Positions 12,050-24,034 of a stretch of 64,000 nucleotides of DNA are shown in pieces. The translations under genes were made by a program, and so were the position numbers. This DNA is from Diphasiastrum complanatum (Eukaryota; Streptophyta; Lycopodiopsida; Lycopodiales; Lycopodiaceae), in contig CM055092.1 in the NCBI GenBank assembly GCA_029204225.1, positions 71,365,472-71,429,471 on the forward strand. The letters are read 5' to 3'. The notes beneath the pieces were generated by a model. It was not told where the DNA came from. It saw nothing but the letters and a program-made list of their open reading frames with translations, and did no database searches. The stretch's first letter is position 1, and each line of letters opens with the position of its first letter.

Positions 12050-12650
12050 GAGGACCTGCCGAGATGGATGGAATGAAAAACCCATATTTGTAGTACCCTT
12101 GTAAGCAATCTAGAGGGCACTTCATCTTAAGATGCTGAAATATGATGGATCAACTGATCGTACCATATTTCTCCAGATCTACAAACAAACGTGTGAAATC
12201 TACGAAGAATAGACTCATGAGAAAAAATTGAAGTTGTTCCCAATGTCATTAGTAGCAGCAACACAAGACCGGTTCTTCAACAAATCGTTGGAAGAAAAAA
12301 CCACCTATGAGGCAGTTAAAGCGGCCTTTATCACCCTCTTTAAACCAAAAAAGTTAATAGAAGACCCATTTTTTATGTTGAGCATATTCAAGATGGGTAA
12401 ATGAGAAAGAGTCCGGGATTACATCGAACGGATCAAGCATCTTTGATCCAAGTGCAATGAAGCTCTAACTCCTAATCATGTAGTAATAATGTGGTTCCTC
12501 ACTGGGTTACCACGTAGTATTAGAAAAGAGCTCAAACGATGAGAGCAATACATGACGTTGCATGAACCAATGGAAGACGCCATCAGAGAAGATGATGAGG
12601 GCTCCGATGATGATACAAGCAACAGTTATATGCTAGCTCACCATCCCACT
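12050..12650 (+). pseudogene. Gypsy gag remnant
   Basis: Conceptual translation with several stops gives 'LKMLKYDGSTDRTIFLQIYK', 'MSLVAAATQDRFFNKSLEEK' and 'ERVRDYIERIKHL', then 'CNEALTPNHVVIMWFLTGLP'. This is the usual order of a plant gypsy retrotransposon gag capsid domain. The C-terminal open part (12552-12785) is acidic. Frame-breaking stops make it a pseudogene. Structural role only; no enzyme is linked to it in this orientation. Confidence 0.65.
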
Positions 12651-12734
12651 CCTTTAGTTGCATCCACCTCCAATGCTTCCAATATTTTCAATGATCTGTT
12701 GATGGACAAACAATATATTGGACCAACTTATTTA

Positions 12735-13300
12735 TGGAGTACTATAGCGGTGTATAACCAAAAAAAATTTCCAGTAAACACTTGATCGTTTGATTAACAA
12801 AGTGTGTACCCCGGTCACTGACAATCTCGATCGGACATCCAAATCTGACAATAATATTTTCGTAGAGAAACTTGGTCGCGGATTTTGCATCAGCAACTTT
12901 GACAGCTTTGGCTTCAACCCACTTGGTCATATAATCAGTTGCTACGATAATGTATCAGGCCTGAGATCCTTGCGCGACAGGGTGAAAAGGACCAATATAA
13001 TCTAGGCCCCATTTTTCAAATGGCATTTGATAAAATTGGATGTGAAGGTTTAGTAGTCCGTCGTGCTCGTTGGCAAACACCACATGTCTGAATAAAATTT
13101 TCTGTGTCCTTATGAAGTGTAGGCTACCAACAACCTGATTGCAAAAGTTTGCAAACAGTAATTGCAAAAGTTTGCGAACAGTAATATCTGTAGAGAAGTG
13201 TCCACGCATGCCATCATGTGAAAACATGATGAAATCTGATATTTCATGTGGTAAAACACATCTACGTAGAATATTGTCTGATCCAAAATTCAGTCAATAA
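12735..13300 (-). pseudogene. Gypsy integrase core remnant
   Basis: Two minus-strand frames cover a Ty3/gypsy integrase. 13227 to 12955 reads '...MPFEKWGLDYIGPFHPVAQG', containing the first catalytic Asp. 12930 to 12742 reads 'MTKWVEAKAVKVADAKSATK' and then 'CPIEIVSDRGTHFVN', containing the second. A frameshift separates them near 12940, and the downstream Glu region is lost. The product would insert cDNA into chromosomes. This copy is dead. Confidence 0.75.
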
Positions 13301-13308
13301 CAATAATT

Positions 13309-14000
13309 GTTGGAGGGTTTGTGGATCCCAAGGCAACCCTAACCCAAGTTAATAAGTGAGAGGGATTTGGCACCCTGCGTGTGTAAGTCCAACCCAATGA
13401 TCACATAGTTATTTGATTCATTACAATGTTAATAAAAGGACTTTAGGCCTTTTTGCGGGACTTTTAATGTTGCAGGGCCTAAATGTCAAGTTAGTGAATA
13501 AAGTTGAGTTTCCCTCCAATTTTGATGGTTCCCACACTTTTTAAAAAAAAAGAGAGGCAAGACTAGACCAATAGGATTCAAAGGCCAGGGTCCTCCTCTC
13601 TACTATAAAAAGAGACCAACTTGAGTTGCTCCTCATGTTCATTTCCTCATTTCAATAAAGCAGATTGGTTCTCTGTAGAAATGGATTGATGAATGTCCTT
13701 GCTCTTCCTCTCTTTTCCTCCATTCCTCATGCTTTCTTTGGTATTTCCTAATTGTTGGATTTTATCATTATTGGGATTGCTATTTTTTATGCTTTTTGTG
13801 AGAGAGAAAAGGAGAGAGAAAAGAGTGAATTTAGGGTTAATGGATGTAGTGTTAATGCTTAGTGTTAATGGATGTTAGTTCTAGATCCTCAATTGATGTT
13901 GAAATCTGAACTATACTATCGCTCTCATGGGAACGAACCTCGGTGTGACAACTAACTCCGTCTCTTTGATGCTAGATTGACTAGATCTTGGATTCAGGTC
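13309..14000 (+). mobile_element. Solo-LTR-like insertion
   Basis: This segment lies between the integrase and RNase H parts of the same minus-strand gypsy remnant, so it is probably inserted. It begins 'tgttggagggtttgtgg', has a TATA-like 'tataaaaagaga' at 13604-13615 and an AATAAAG signal near 13656, and has no coding potential. This layout suits a solo LTR. The right border is uncertain and no target duplication was recognised. Confidence 0.45.
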
Positions 14001-14661
14001 AGGCAATGAAAGAAACCCACTACAAAAACCATCTTGCAATACGCCCTGTATTGCACATCTTGTTTACCAAGTAAAGTAACGGCTGGTGATCCGTACAAAA
14101 TGCAAAGTGCATTTCCATGAGATAATGTCAAAATTTTCGTATAGAAAAAATCATGGCTAACGCTTCACGTTTTGTTGTTGAATAGTTCTTCTCTGGATCT
14201 GTAAGTTGTATGCTTGCAAATCGTATTGGATAGTCCTTCTTATATTCACCTCACTACGTCAAAACTGATCCAATTACATATTTTGAGTCATTAGTGTGAA
14301 CATGAAATTCAATCGTCCAAGTTGGAGAACAAAGTATTGGTGCTGAAGCTAATGTTTTTTTTTTTAATTTTTCAAAGGCTTCTAACGCTTCAACTGTCCA
14401 AATAGGAACAATGGTCAGTTTGTATATAGGTCTTGCAAGATCAACAAAGAAGATAATGAAAATTCGATAATAGTTCGCATGACCCATAAACACATAAACT
14501 CCATGAATTGTTCTTGGCGGTGGCAATTCCACAATAACCTTGATTTTAGAATAATTTGTGGCAATGCCATGTCTTGATATCATGTGTCCAAGAACAACTC
14601 TGTGGGAAACCCAACTCTGAGGGCCTCCCAAACAATTTTCCTTTTGCTCACGATTTGCCAC
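14001..14661 (-). pseudogene. Gypsy reverse transcriptase end and RNase H remnant
   Basis: The minus frame from 14661 has 'VVLGHMISRHGIATNYSKIK' and 'VFMGHANYYRIFI', the connection after reverse transcriptase. It continues to 'FEKLKKKTLASAPIL' and 'FHVHTNDSKYVIGSVLT', the start of RNase H with Asn in place of Asp. Further fragments (14200 to 14020) include 'YSTTKREALAM' and 'NTGRIARW'. It belongs with the integrase remnant at 12735-13300, split by the inserted LTR-like segment. Stops and frameshifts make it inactive. Confidence 0.7.
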
Positions 14662-15588
14662 ATATACTAGACACTATATTTTCATTATTGTAGCTGACAC
14701 GTCACGTAGTCCACATGAGAGTATTTTTGGGAGATTTTAGTTTCAGAGCATGGCAAGTGCAACAACAACACTTGCCATGCATCTCACTCTAAAAGGGGAC
14801 TTAGTAGAAATTATTAACACTCGGTTAAGTTAAATGGGTGTTGGAGTTGACAACTAGAATTTCTTACAAGGCTCAAAGTCATTGTTCACACCTTGCAAGC
14901 ATGCTCGTGTTTACAATTCACATGGGTGATGAAGGGTTTTAGGCATGCATAATATCTCTTTGAGACAAGACTTAGCTTCACATTTAGCTCCACTTTTCTT
15001 TTTGACAACTAAAGCAAGCCCATTCTTTTAACTTTGAACCAATGATTTGTGATTTGCCCTCTCACTAAATTTTTAATAAGGGAGATTTGAAGGTCCACTA
15101 CTCTACCTTAGAGACAATGGCCTCTAAGGTTTCAATGCGTCCACTCAAAATTTATCACATGTAAGTCACATGGCAAATCTTGAAGTTATACGTACCACAA
15201 TTACTCATACCGCAAATATTTTGTGAAAAGTGACATGCATGCATGTGGCCATCCACATGAGATGAAAATTTTCATATATTTAGTCCTGTTGATGTAAAAA
15301 TATCAAGTCCTGTTGATGTGATCAAAGTAAAGCCTTGCCATGCTCTCAAATATTTTGTGTGTGGATGAATGCTATAGCTAGCTAGCTAGCTATATAGGCA
15401 CATAGTGGTGATTTTCAAGTATCCAGGCCCGCCCTTGTTCCAGCCGGGATTGCCTTCCTTGTTCCCACCCATCCTCCATTCCTCATTTCATTCATTTTCG
15501 CGGCAATTCAATTTGTAACCAACCAAGTGCTTTGCTTTGCTAAAACAGAAGCAGAAGCACACTTAACTCATCAATCTTTCCACCGGCT
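14662..15588. other. Non-coding stretch with a perfect hairpin
   Basis: No gene found. It contains a 12-bp perfect inverted repeat (14748-14759 and 14769-14780), a distant inverted match at 15334-15346, and a short (gcta)n run near 15376-15394. It precedes the promoter region of the TRAIP-like gene. Confidence 0.5.
15496..15503 (+). promoter_or_regulatory. E2F-like site (distal)
   Basis: 'tttcgcgg' fits the E2F consensus WTTSSCSS. It lies about 540 bp upstream of the TATA box of the TRAIP-like gene. One short motif can occur by chance. Confidence 0.3.
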
Positions 15589-15723
15589 ATGGCCATCGAT
15601 GCTGCCTCCTCCTTCTACAGCATCGCACTGGATTGTTATTCACAGACAGATTTCCTGGCATTGCACGATCCTTTCAGCTTCGCCACAATCTTCATTGATT
15701 TAGGGAAGCCAGGCGTGTTTTGA
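15589..15723 (+). CDS. Small ORF of 44 codons, unknown
   Basis: An ATG in a good context (ccggctATGG) opens 44 codons starting MAIDAASSFYSIALDCY and ending at TGA. The base composition is more GC-rich and gene-like than its surroundings. I recognise no domain. It lies about 310 bp upstream of the TATA box of the TRAIP-like gene, so it is not in that transcript as drawn unless an upstream start site is used. It could be a relic exon or chance. Confidence 0.2.
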   Translation: MAIDAASSFYSIALDCYSQTDFLALHDPFSFATIFIDLGKPGVF

Positions 15724-15877
15724 GCTTTAAGGTGCTGCTTGTGTCTCAATATCCCAGTCATTCGCAACTTTGGCGGCCTTCTGTTGTTCATTGATCTTCT
15801 CTCACAAGCGTTCTACATTGGAAGTGAGATTTGCACATTCATCATGTACATAATTATGCATGTGGGCTGTACTTAAC

Positions 15878-15890
15878 TTCCCGCCAATCA
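15878..15890 (+). promoter_or_regulatory. E2F-like site overlapping a CCAAT box
   Basis: 'ttcccgccaatca' combines an E2F-like core (ttcccgcc) with a CCAAT box, about 150 bp upstream of the TATA box. The first W of the E2F consensus is a C, so it is a near match. Confidence 0.35.
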
Positions 15891-16035
15891 ATGATTTGAA
15901 CAAAAATTCCAAACGTGGCCATAAGTAAGTGTTTGATTGGATCAATTGCAGAGACTGGGAAAGGCTGATTGGAGGAACGGGAAATTTCATCCTTAAATGT
16001 CAAAAATTTTAAGTACAGGTAATTGAGTGTAAAGC

Positions 16036-16044
16036 CTATAAAAG
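16036..16044 (+). promoter_or_regulatory. TATA box of the TRAIP-like gene
   Basis: 'ctataaaag' is a strong plant TATA element. It would place the transcription start near 16070 and leave a 5' UTR of about 320 nt before the ATG at 16392. Confidence 0.6.
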
Positions 16045-16108
16045 GGAGCTTAGGTGTAAATCATCAATAGATTACGACTGTCAACTTAAGGGAGCACAAG
16101 GTGCAAAG

Positions 16109-16180
16109 ATGCACAGACTAGGCTTACTGTTTCAACAGAAGTTGGAAACGATTAGATTAGTTTTTTTAGTCACTAGCTAG
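16109..16180 (+). other. Upstream ORF of 23 codons in the predicted 5' UTR
   Basis: ATG at 16109 and TAG at 16178-16180, starting MHRLGLLFQQKLETIR. It would be the first AUG of the predicted transcript and could lower translation of the main frame. Confidence 0.3.
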
Positions 16181-16391
16181 TAGTTTTTCTTTGCCCATGG
16201 CCAAGAACTAATAAGAAAGTAAAAAATCCTCTTGTGCTCTCGGGTTTCAATTTGAGCTCCTATTTATTCTGTTTTGAAAGGGATGCTTCACAAGGAGAGT
16301 GGATATTCTGGTATTGTGCTCGCAAGAATCAATTGATCGAGAAATCTGAAGTTCTCAATCTCTAGACTTCAAATTGCACTTACTTCGAAAA

Positions 16392-17998
16392 ATGCAGCAA
16401 ACTAGCCGTACCATATGTGCCATATGCTACGAGGATGCCAACCCTAGCTGCGAAGATTTACAAGCCATTGCAGTTTGCGGCCACGTCTTTCACGAGCTCT
16501 GGTGAGTCTTTTACTGCCGTTCCGATTGTACTTTTTAAGTAGCGGGACATATATATAATAGTTAAATTTTCTTTAGCTAGAGCATTTGATGCAGTTCCCT
16601 CAAATAGGAAGTGCTAATGCGAAGTTTGAAAATTTGATTTATCTTAAGCTAATAGAGTTTTCTACTGGAAAACAGATGTTTTTATAGTCCGTGCGAATAA
16701 CCGTAACGTTATTGATAGTATCCTAGTTTACTCACAAAGATACAATTCAGCAGATATGCTAATATCCCAATTGATCCAGAAAGATACAATTTATCAGTAC
16801 TGGTGAGGTTTTTTTCTTTTTGAAGTCATTCAAAGAGATCACGTTTAACTTTGAGTCTTATTTCTTTTTTATTCAAAAGCTTACAGCAATGGCTCGAATA
16901 TTGTCCTCACGGTCGAAAGCCCACTTGTCCAGTATGCAAACAAAACTGCTCAAGGACAGATGCGCATCGATTGTTCTTTCAATCTTCTTCCGAAATTTCC
17001 CAAGCCTTTTGTCCTTCCAAAAACTTCACGCAGCCGGACAAAGAAAGTATCGAGGTAAGTGATATTATATACTTCTATGAACGTTCCCGATGTGAGGTTT
17101 TGTGTTGATCTTTTTCACTACCCATGCTCTTATGTTGAATATTTGTTGCCCGGGTTCTATTATATTGTTCCGGTGACAAGATATTTAGTATTATAAGGGG
17201 TTCAAATGGTTGGGAAGCGAAATTGTAAACCAGTTACCATCTGCACCTACCTGCTCCTTTCTCTGTTGTGTTCTGTTCGTGCGCTACACAAAATTAGTCA
17301 AGAGATTTGACTCTGTAAATAGCTGCAAGATGATCACCAGCAGAAAACTTCTGCAAGTCACAGTTACACGTGATCAATTTCAGTCACTGGCTGCAGTTTT
17401 TCCAAGTCAAAGTCCAGAAGCTTGAAGGACAGCTTGCAGTAGCCAATTCTGCTCTGTTGGCACATCAAGATCAGCAAAACGAGCTCACTGCAAAGGTTGG
17501 CTGTAGATAATTGTTGTGGAGATTCCCAAGCTTTCACTGGAAGTCCAGTTTCTGTCAATTGCAGCCTGGCCACATCACTGAGATATGTTCTACCCAGAGA
17601 TTAAAGATGTTCCAAGGAGGAGACTTAGAGTTTGTTAATTTCCACATCCTTTTTCAAGTTGACTTGTGAATCATCTTAATAATATGGACAGTATCTGCAT
17701 AGTAATAGCTTCACTGTACAAGTACAAGAGAGAAGAAAACTTAATCTGAAAACAGACTATTGAATTGAAGATCAAGATCTACAGATAGACTGCATTCATT
17801 TTCTTGTTTTGAATATGTGTTCTGGACGTGATTGTTGTTGCTAGGCTCACTCTGGTTCTGTTTCTGCACAAGTGAACTCTTTTTCAACTTTTACAGCTTG
17901 AAAACATGAAAGGAGTTCTGGAGAAAGCCGCAGCTGCTCGACGAGAATGCGTTAGAGAGAACAAACATTATAAAGAGATGCTGTTCATAACCCAGGAG
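16392..17998 (+). CDS. TRAIP: TRAIP-like RING E3 ubiquitin ligase, exons 1-4
   Basis: Exons at 16392-16501, 16880-17054, 17397-17495 and 17897-17998 join in frame with GT/AG borders. The last donor 'gaggtagtt' opens a 37-kb intron. Residues 9-56 form a RING-H2 finger: C9, C12, C29, H31, H34, C37 (the codon split by intron 1) and a final CPVC pair, with 'CGHVFHE' and 'LQQWLEYC'. Exons 3-4 encode a coiled coil ('VQKLEGQLAVANSAL', 'LEKAAAARRECVREN'). In animals TRAIP is a replisome-linked E3 that ubiquitinates the CMG helicase and acts at DNA interstrand crosslinks and in mitosis. A similar nuclear role in plants is inferred. The coiled-coil sequence beginning exon 5 and the conserved motif in exon 6 (55055-55464) support the call. 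The start was chosen because the RING follows at once. Confidence 0.8.
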
Positions 17999-18309
17999 GT
18001 AGTTTCTTAATTTTTGCGTCTAGTTTCTGTTCACAAGTCATTGAAACATTCTTCTAAGCATACTTTAGCTGATGCAATAAACTATGAGAATTGGAGCTGC
18101 ATGCTTTTCTACATGATGATACAAGGTATAGTTGAGAGAGAATGTCAGGATTGATGGACAAAAAGGGTTTTGTGCATTCTGATTGTTCCAAGTTAACAAG
18201 GTGTGTTTGATGGACATGTGTCTTTCAATTTATCCCATAAAACTAATGTCATTTTGATTGAAAGGCTATATATACCCTGAGTGTTCTGGAATTTTGCAAA
18301 GCGTGACCT

Positions 18310-19963
<1,654 letters not shown>

Positions 19964-20032
<69 letters not shown>
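19964..20032. repeat. (GA)n microsatellite, about 69 bp
   Basis: Pure GA run followed by AAAG repeats and another LINE 3' signature. Confidence 0.95.
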
Positions 20033-20037
<5 letters not shown>

Positions 20038-20150
20038 AAGAATGAAAGCTTTATTAATGTCTTATAGGTACCCACGAGTACAAAAGACAGAATAAATGTA
20101 CATCTCAATTGTGTATGATACTCTAGGAGCGTCATCAAGATCCACCATTG
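20033..20150 (-). mobile_element. LINE-A3, short 3'-end fragment
   Basis: 'gaaagctttattaatgtctt' directly follows the GA/AAAG tail, as at the other LINE 3' ends. About 100 bp resembles LINE 3' UTR, with no coding sequence. The right edge is approximate. Confidence 0.5.
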
Positions 20151-20253
20151 AGTCAGTGCCAGATGAAGGCTGCCAAAAGCCCCACTTGGGCACTTGACTT
20201 ACTTTCCATCACAAAGCGTTAGATCACAAAGCGTTAGTGAGCTGGAAATCTTT

Positions 20254-20706
20254 TGTTGGCCAAGCTACTCCACCATGCAAGAATCCTCAAATTATAACTC
20301 ACTTTCTAGCACAATAAATCTGTGATAGGAAAATTTCTTGTCCCGAGTCTTATCCTACAATCAAGGGTAAATAGCTACGGTAAGGATTAGTGATATTGTA
20401 TATGTTATACTAGGCATGCAAGTGTACTCATTGATCATTTATTGTACTTGTGATTCAAATATTATCTTAAATGATTAAGTAGATTACTATGTCTAATATG
20501 ATGTAATTAAGGACGTTTGGTCCTTTTATGTGTAAAAAGATTTGAGACCAGGGGACTATATGCGAGGAACACAAGTCCTATGTAACTTCATCTTAACCTC
20601 TCATTTTCACTATGTGTGATCATGCAGTTTCTCTTCAAGCATTGTGTGTTTTCTCCCCTCTTTTCTCTTATGCCTTGAATGAATGCCGTGTGATTTAATC
20701 TTCAAT
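20254..20706 (+). repeat. 5' LTR of the non-autonomous element
   Basis: Begins 'tgttggccaagc' and ends just before the primer site at 20708. Its length is close to that of the right copy. Confidence 0.55.
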
Positions 20707-20707
20707 G

Positions 20708-20720
20708 TGGTATGAGAGTT
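20708..20720 (+). promoter_or_regulatory. Primer-binding site of the non-autonomous element
   Basis: 'tggtatgagagtt' is close to the initiator-Met tRNA complement 'tggtatcagagcc'. Confidence 0.6.
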
Positions 20721-22555
20721 GGTGATGGTTATCATTTGCTAAGAGCTACCATGCCGTAAGCTTTCAATTGTCTAGAAATAAAAAATATACAATGAGCAAG
20801 GGATAAGAGAGAGATTTTTTTGAATGCTGTCAAAATGCCTTGAGATTGATTGCTGGCCAAGAAGGAACTTGTTGCTGAAAACTTTTTGAAACCTCATGTT
20901 TTCAAACATGGAAGATTTATAAATCTATCCATGTGTAGGTCCACTGAAGGTAGAAGAACTTGGGAAGGAGCATGATGAACAACGTACTACTTAGTTGTGT
21001 ATGGCTTTGTGAAGGGCTTATTTTAGCCCATGAGGTACAACCCGTTCTTAGCACCAAAGATTTCTTCCAAAGCCTTTGCTTGCTTTGTGGACACCTTTCA
21101 TGCTTTTGAATCTTGATGATTAAGTATGGAGTTTCCAGGAAGATCAACGCCGAAGTTCGTTAGCCAATTGTTGATTGCTTCATTGCCCATCCATACTAAT
21201 TTGTAATACATGGAAGCAAACCACACGTAGGAGCAACAAGGTAGTCGTGGATCCTTTTATTGCTATGCTTTGAAACGTCCTTGTTGTGTCGATGAGAGGC
21301 CAATCCTTAAGGAAGCATGATCACACTAATATAGATCGTGAGAAGCCACAAAGGTTCTTGTGTCATATCATGTGAAGGAGATGCGCTAGCATAGGAAGAC
21401 CCCACGAGAAGCAAATGCCTTTTATTTGTGGAAGTTCTTGAGGTATCCTAATTTTTTTGCGCGAAGATCTATAATTCATAGAGAACCCGCATTGCAAAAA
21501 TAATTATAGAGGAAATTATGGAAAGGTAGCAAGTCATTCTTCTAAGGTAGCATGTTCTTGAAGGTAGCCCGATGTAGGCATGTGGATGATGGTAGCGTGA
21601 GAAGAGAACCAAAAGGTTCTCAAGGGGCTCCTTGGTAAAAAAGAAGATCTCTTAGGGTCTTTACGAAGGGTATCAAACCTTTGCTATAGTTTCTTAGTCC
21701 TTGTTTAAAAAACAAAGCTATATGAAGTTGAAGTTTTGCAAGATGTTGATATCAAAATTGTGTCCTCAGCCCACTAAAAGGGTGCTTCCTTTCAATTGCA
21801 ACTTCAGAATTTCATTGAAAATCAGGTCCAAAGTTTATTTGAAGATTTTAGTCTCTAATTTGATGCCTTTAGGCAAATTGTGTGGACCGGTTGTATGCAT
21901 CTAGTGATTGGAGGCAATTTCCATGTGATAGGCGTGATGAGAAGCTCCTCAGCAAAAAATAGTCCCAAGAAGTTGTTTTGCGATGGTCATTGTGATCAAA
22001 GTTTGGTTCTGAGTCTGTCCTAAAACATTTGTTGAAGTGTCTAAAATTGTCAATCACTGTATAAGGGGACGCAATCAACCTGACTTAGTGTAAATTTTGA
22101 AATTTGTCAAAATGTCATAAATGGAGCAAGAATACGTGGAACTATATTAATGGTGCAACTGGTCAAGTGCAAGTTTGAATTGGATTTTCCATCATGGGAA
22201 AGGTACTCCCATGATTCTAAGAAACTAAAGAAGGTTAAGATGCTCAAGGAAAAGGATGAAGTCAAAGTGGCAGTTGTTAACCTCTTTGTTGGAGAAGCAA
22301 CTCCATACAGAGCTATTTCGTGTGCAGGAGTGATAATGTTCTATGGGGTTAAGGAGATTGTTGGAAATTTTTTATTCTTAGTGCTAGCCTAGAAGAAGAT
22401 GTGGGAAAGTTTTATTTGGTCTTGTTACAAATTGTTATAGACCATGCGGTTGTAGGTTCAAGAACAAGTGTTAGGAGAGAAAATTGTCATTTGCATGGCC
22501 CTTGTGAGTTGCTAATTGAAGCCGTGTTGATTATGGATCTTTGATCTAGGGGCAG

Positions 22556-23000
22556 TGTTGGAGATATGTTCTTCAACATCCACGTCAACAACATCATGAC
22601 TTTGTTGGTCTTGTCAATTGAGTGCACGGGCAATTAGTTAGATATAATAATTATGTAATTTGCTATGTAAATTATTAATTACATTGTACTACTTATATTG
22701 GTCATTATAGTGTACTCGTTGATTGTTTAACGTACTCACAATGTACTCAATATATCCAACAACAAAGTAAGCCTCAATGCCTTATATAGTGTAATTCATG
22801 AAATTCAGTCCTTCTATGTTCAAAAGGACTCGAGACCAGTGGAATAAATGTGAGGAGACACCACTCTTACGTACCTCCATTCTCATCTCTCTCATTATCA
22901 TTTTATTATTGTATAACTTCTCCACTACAAGCATTGTGTGTTCTCTCTCCTGTCTTTTTTCTCATTTCTTGGATAATGCTATAGACTCTGTTCTTCAACA
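22556..23000 (+). repeat. 3' LTR of the non-autonomous element
   Basis: Begins 'tgttggagatatgttcttca', a common copia LTR start, and ends 'ttcttcaaca'. Confidence 0.6.
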
Positions 23001-23688
23001 CCTGTGTGTTATGAAATAAAAAGCTCACCCACACCAAAAGGAGATAGTCGCCAAGCTCTTCTCTTCAACAAACCCTTTCCTTGCTCACTTTGTCAAGAAA
23101 GCACTCAAGGAGTTTCGTGTCCCCCTTCTCCTTGCCCTCCTTATCTAGCAGAGAGGGAAGTTGGCATTTTGGTGATTATGGGATAATGGTGAGCTTGGGC
23201 CCTCTAGGTAATGCATTCTGCTCCATCCATCGTAGAAGGAAAGCTATTTTTCGGAATATTGCCCAAATCCACCAAAAAGCAATGCTTTTAGTGTTTGGGT
23301 CTAAAGCCATCTAAAAATAGGTTATCATGACCTTTTCCCTTTAAAAGTCTTCATTACTTGGGCGTGATTTGGTGACATGCAAATGCCACCATGGAGCTCT
23401 CAATCTCTTCTTTCTATTGAGCATAGCATGGTCTGTTTGGTGTTATAGTAGTTCGTGCTTTTTATTTTGAAAGTTGTTAACCCTTTCCTATTTAATGCTT
23501 AATCTACTATGGTCCCTCAAGTATCAAGCACCAATTACCTTTGGACTATTGCTTGCAACCATCCATTGAATAAATAGTACACTTGCCTACCTCAAATAGG
23601 TTTTACACTTGCCTACTCAACACTGTTAGCACATCCAAGATCACATAAACACCGATCGAGCAGATTTCACAAAGCTATGGAGATCAAG
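23001..23688. other. Unassigned intron sequence
   Basis: No recognisable gene or repeat lies between the LTR element and the hAT target duplication. Short open frames show no family resemblance. Confidence 0.5.
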
Positions 23689-24034
23689 CAAGCAACCAAT
23701 GTTTCAAGAATCACCGATTCGAACAACAAACCGCGATTCGAATCAGCCCGATTCGAATCGGGGACTGATATGAATTATAATTTGTAACTTGAAACTTGCG
23801 TCCACTCTCAAGTCCCAAATCATGATTTACACATAATATGCATGATGCATGTTGCATCAATGTCGATTGTCGAATGATCATGAATCATGATTTGTAGTTA
23901 GTAATGTAATTACTATTGTGACTTGTAAGTTGTGTGTATGTCATTGTGTATGAGTCATGACTTGCGACTCATCACTCACATAGACTTTTTACCTGTACAA
24001 CGTATTTACTACTTGAAATTTAAATTCTGTATAG

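Larger units (their letters stand above)
10337..12720 (+). mobile_element. Ty3/gypsy remnant, plus orientation
   Basis: An LTR-like stretch (about 10337-11315) is followed by the primer-binding site 'tggtgccattgccgggga' (11316-11333). This is the type used by plant gypsy lineages with a 'tggcgccgttgccgggg' site. A long untranslated leader (11334-12000) precedes a decayed gag. No protease, reverse transcriptase or second LTR follows in this orientation. The remnant ends against minus-strand gypsy sequence near 12735. Confidence 0.6.
20254..23000 (+). mobile_element. Non-autonomous LTR retrotransposon
   Basis: Two diverged LTRs (20254-20706 and 22556-23000) begin TGTTGG and share blocks such as 'gcattgtgtgtt' and 'cgagacca/tgagacca' in order. 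The left one is followed by 'tggtatgagagtt', close to the initiator-Met primer site. The right one is preceded by a purine run 'ctaggggcag' and ends ...cttcaaca. The 1.85-kb interior has no gag or pol that I recognise, only short frames. The target duplication is not clear. It is probably an old copia-derived non-autonomous element. Confidence 0.6.

Noticed and set aside
15376-15394. (gcta)n run as a possible regulatory repeat
   Set aside because: Too short and low in complexity to assign any role.
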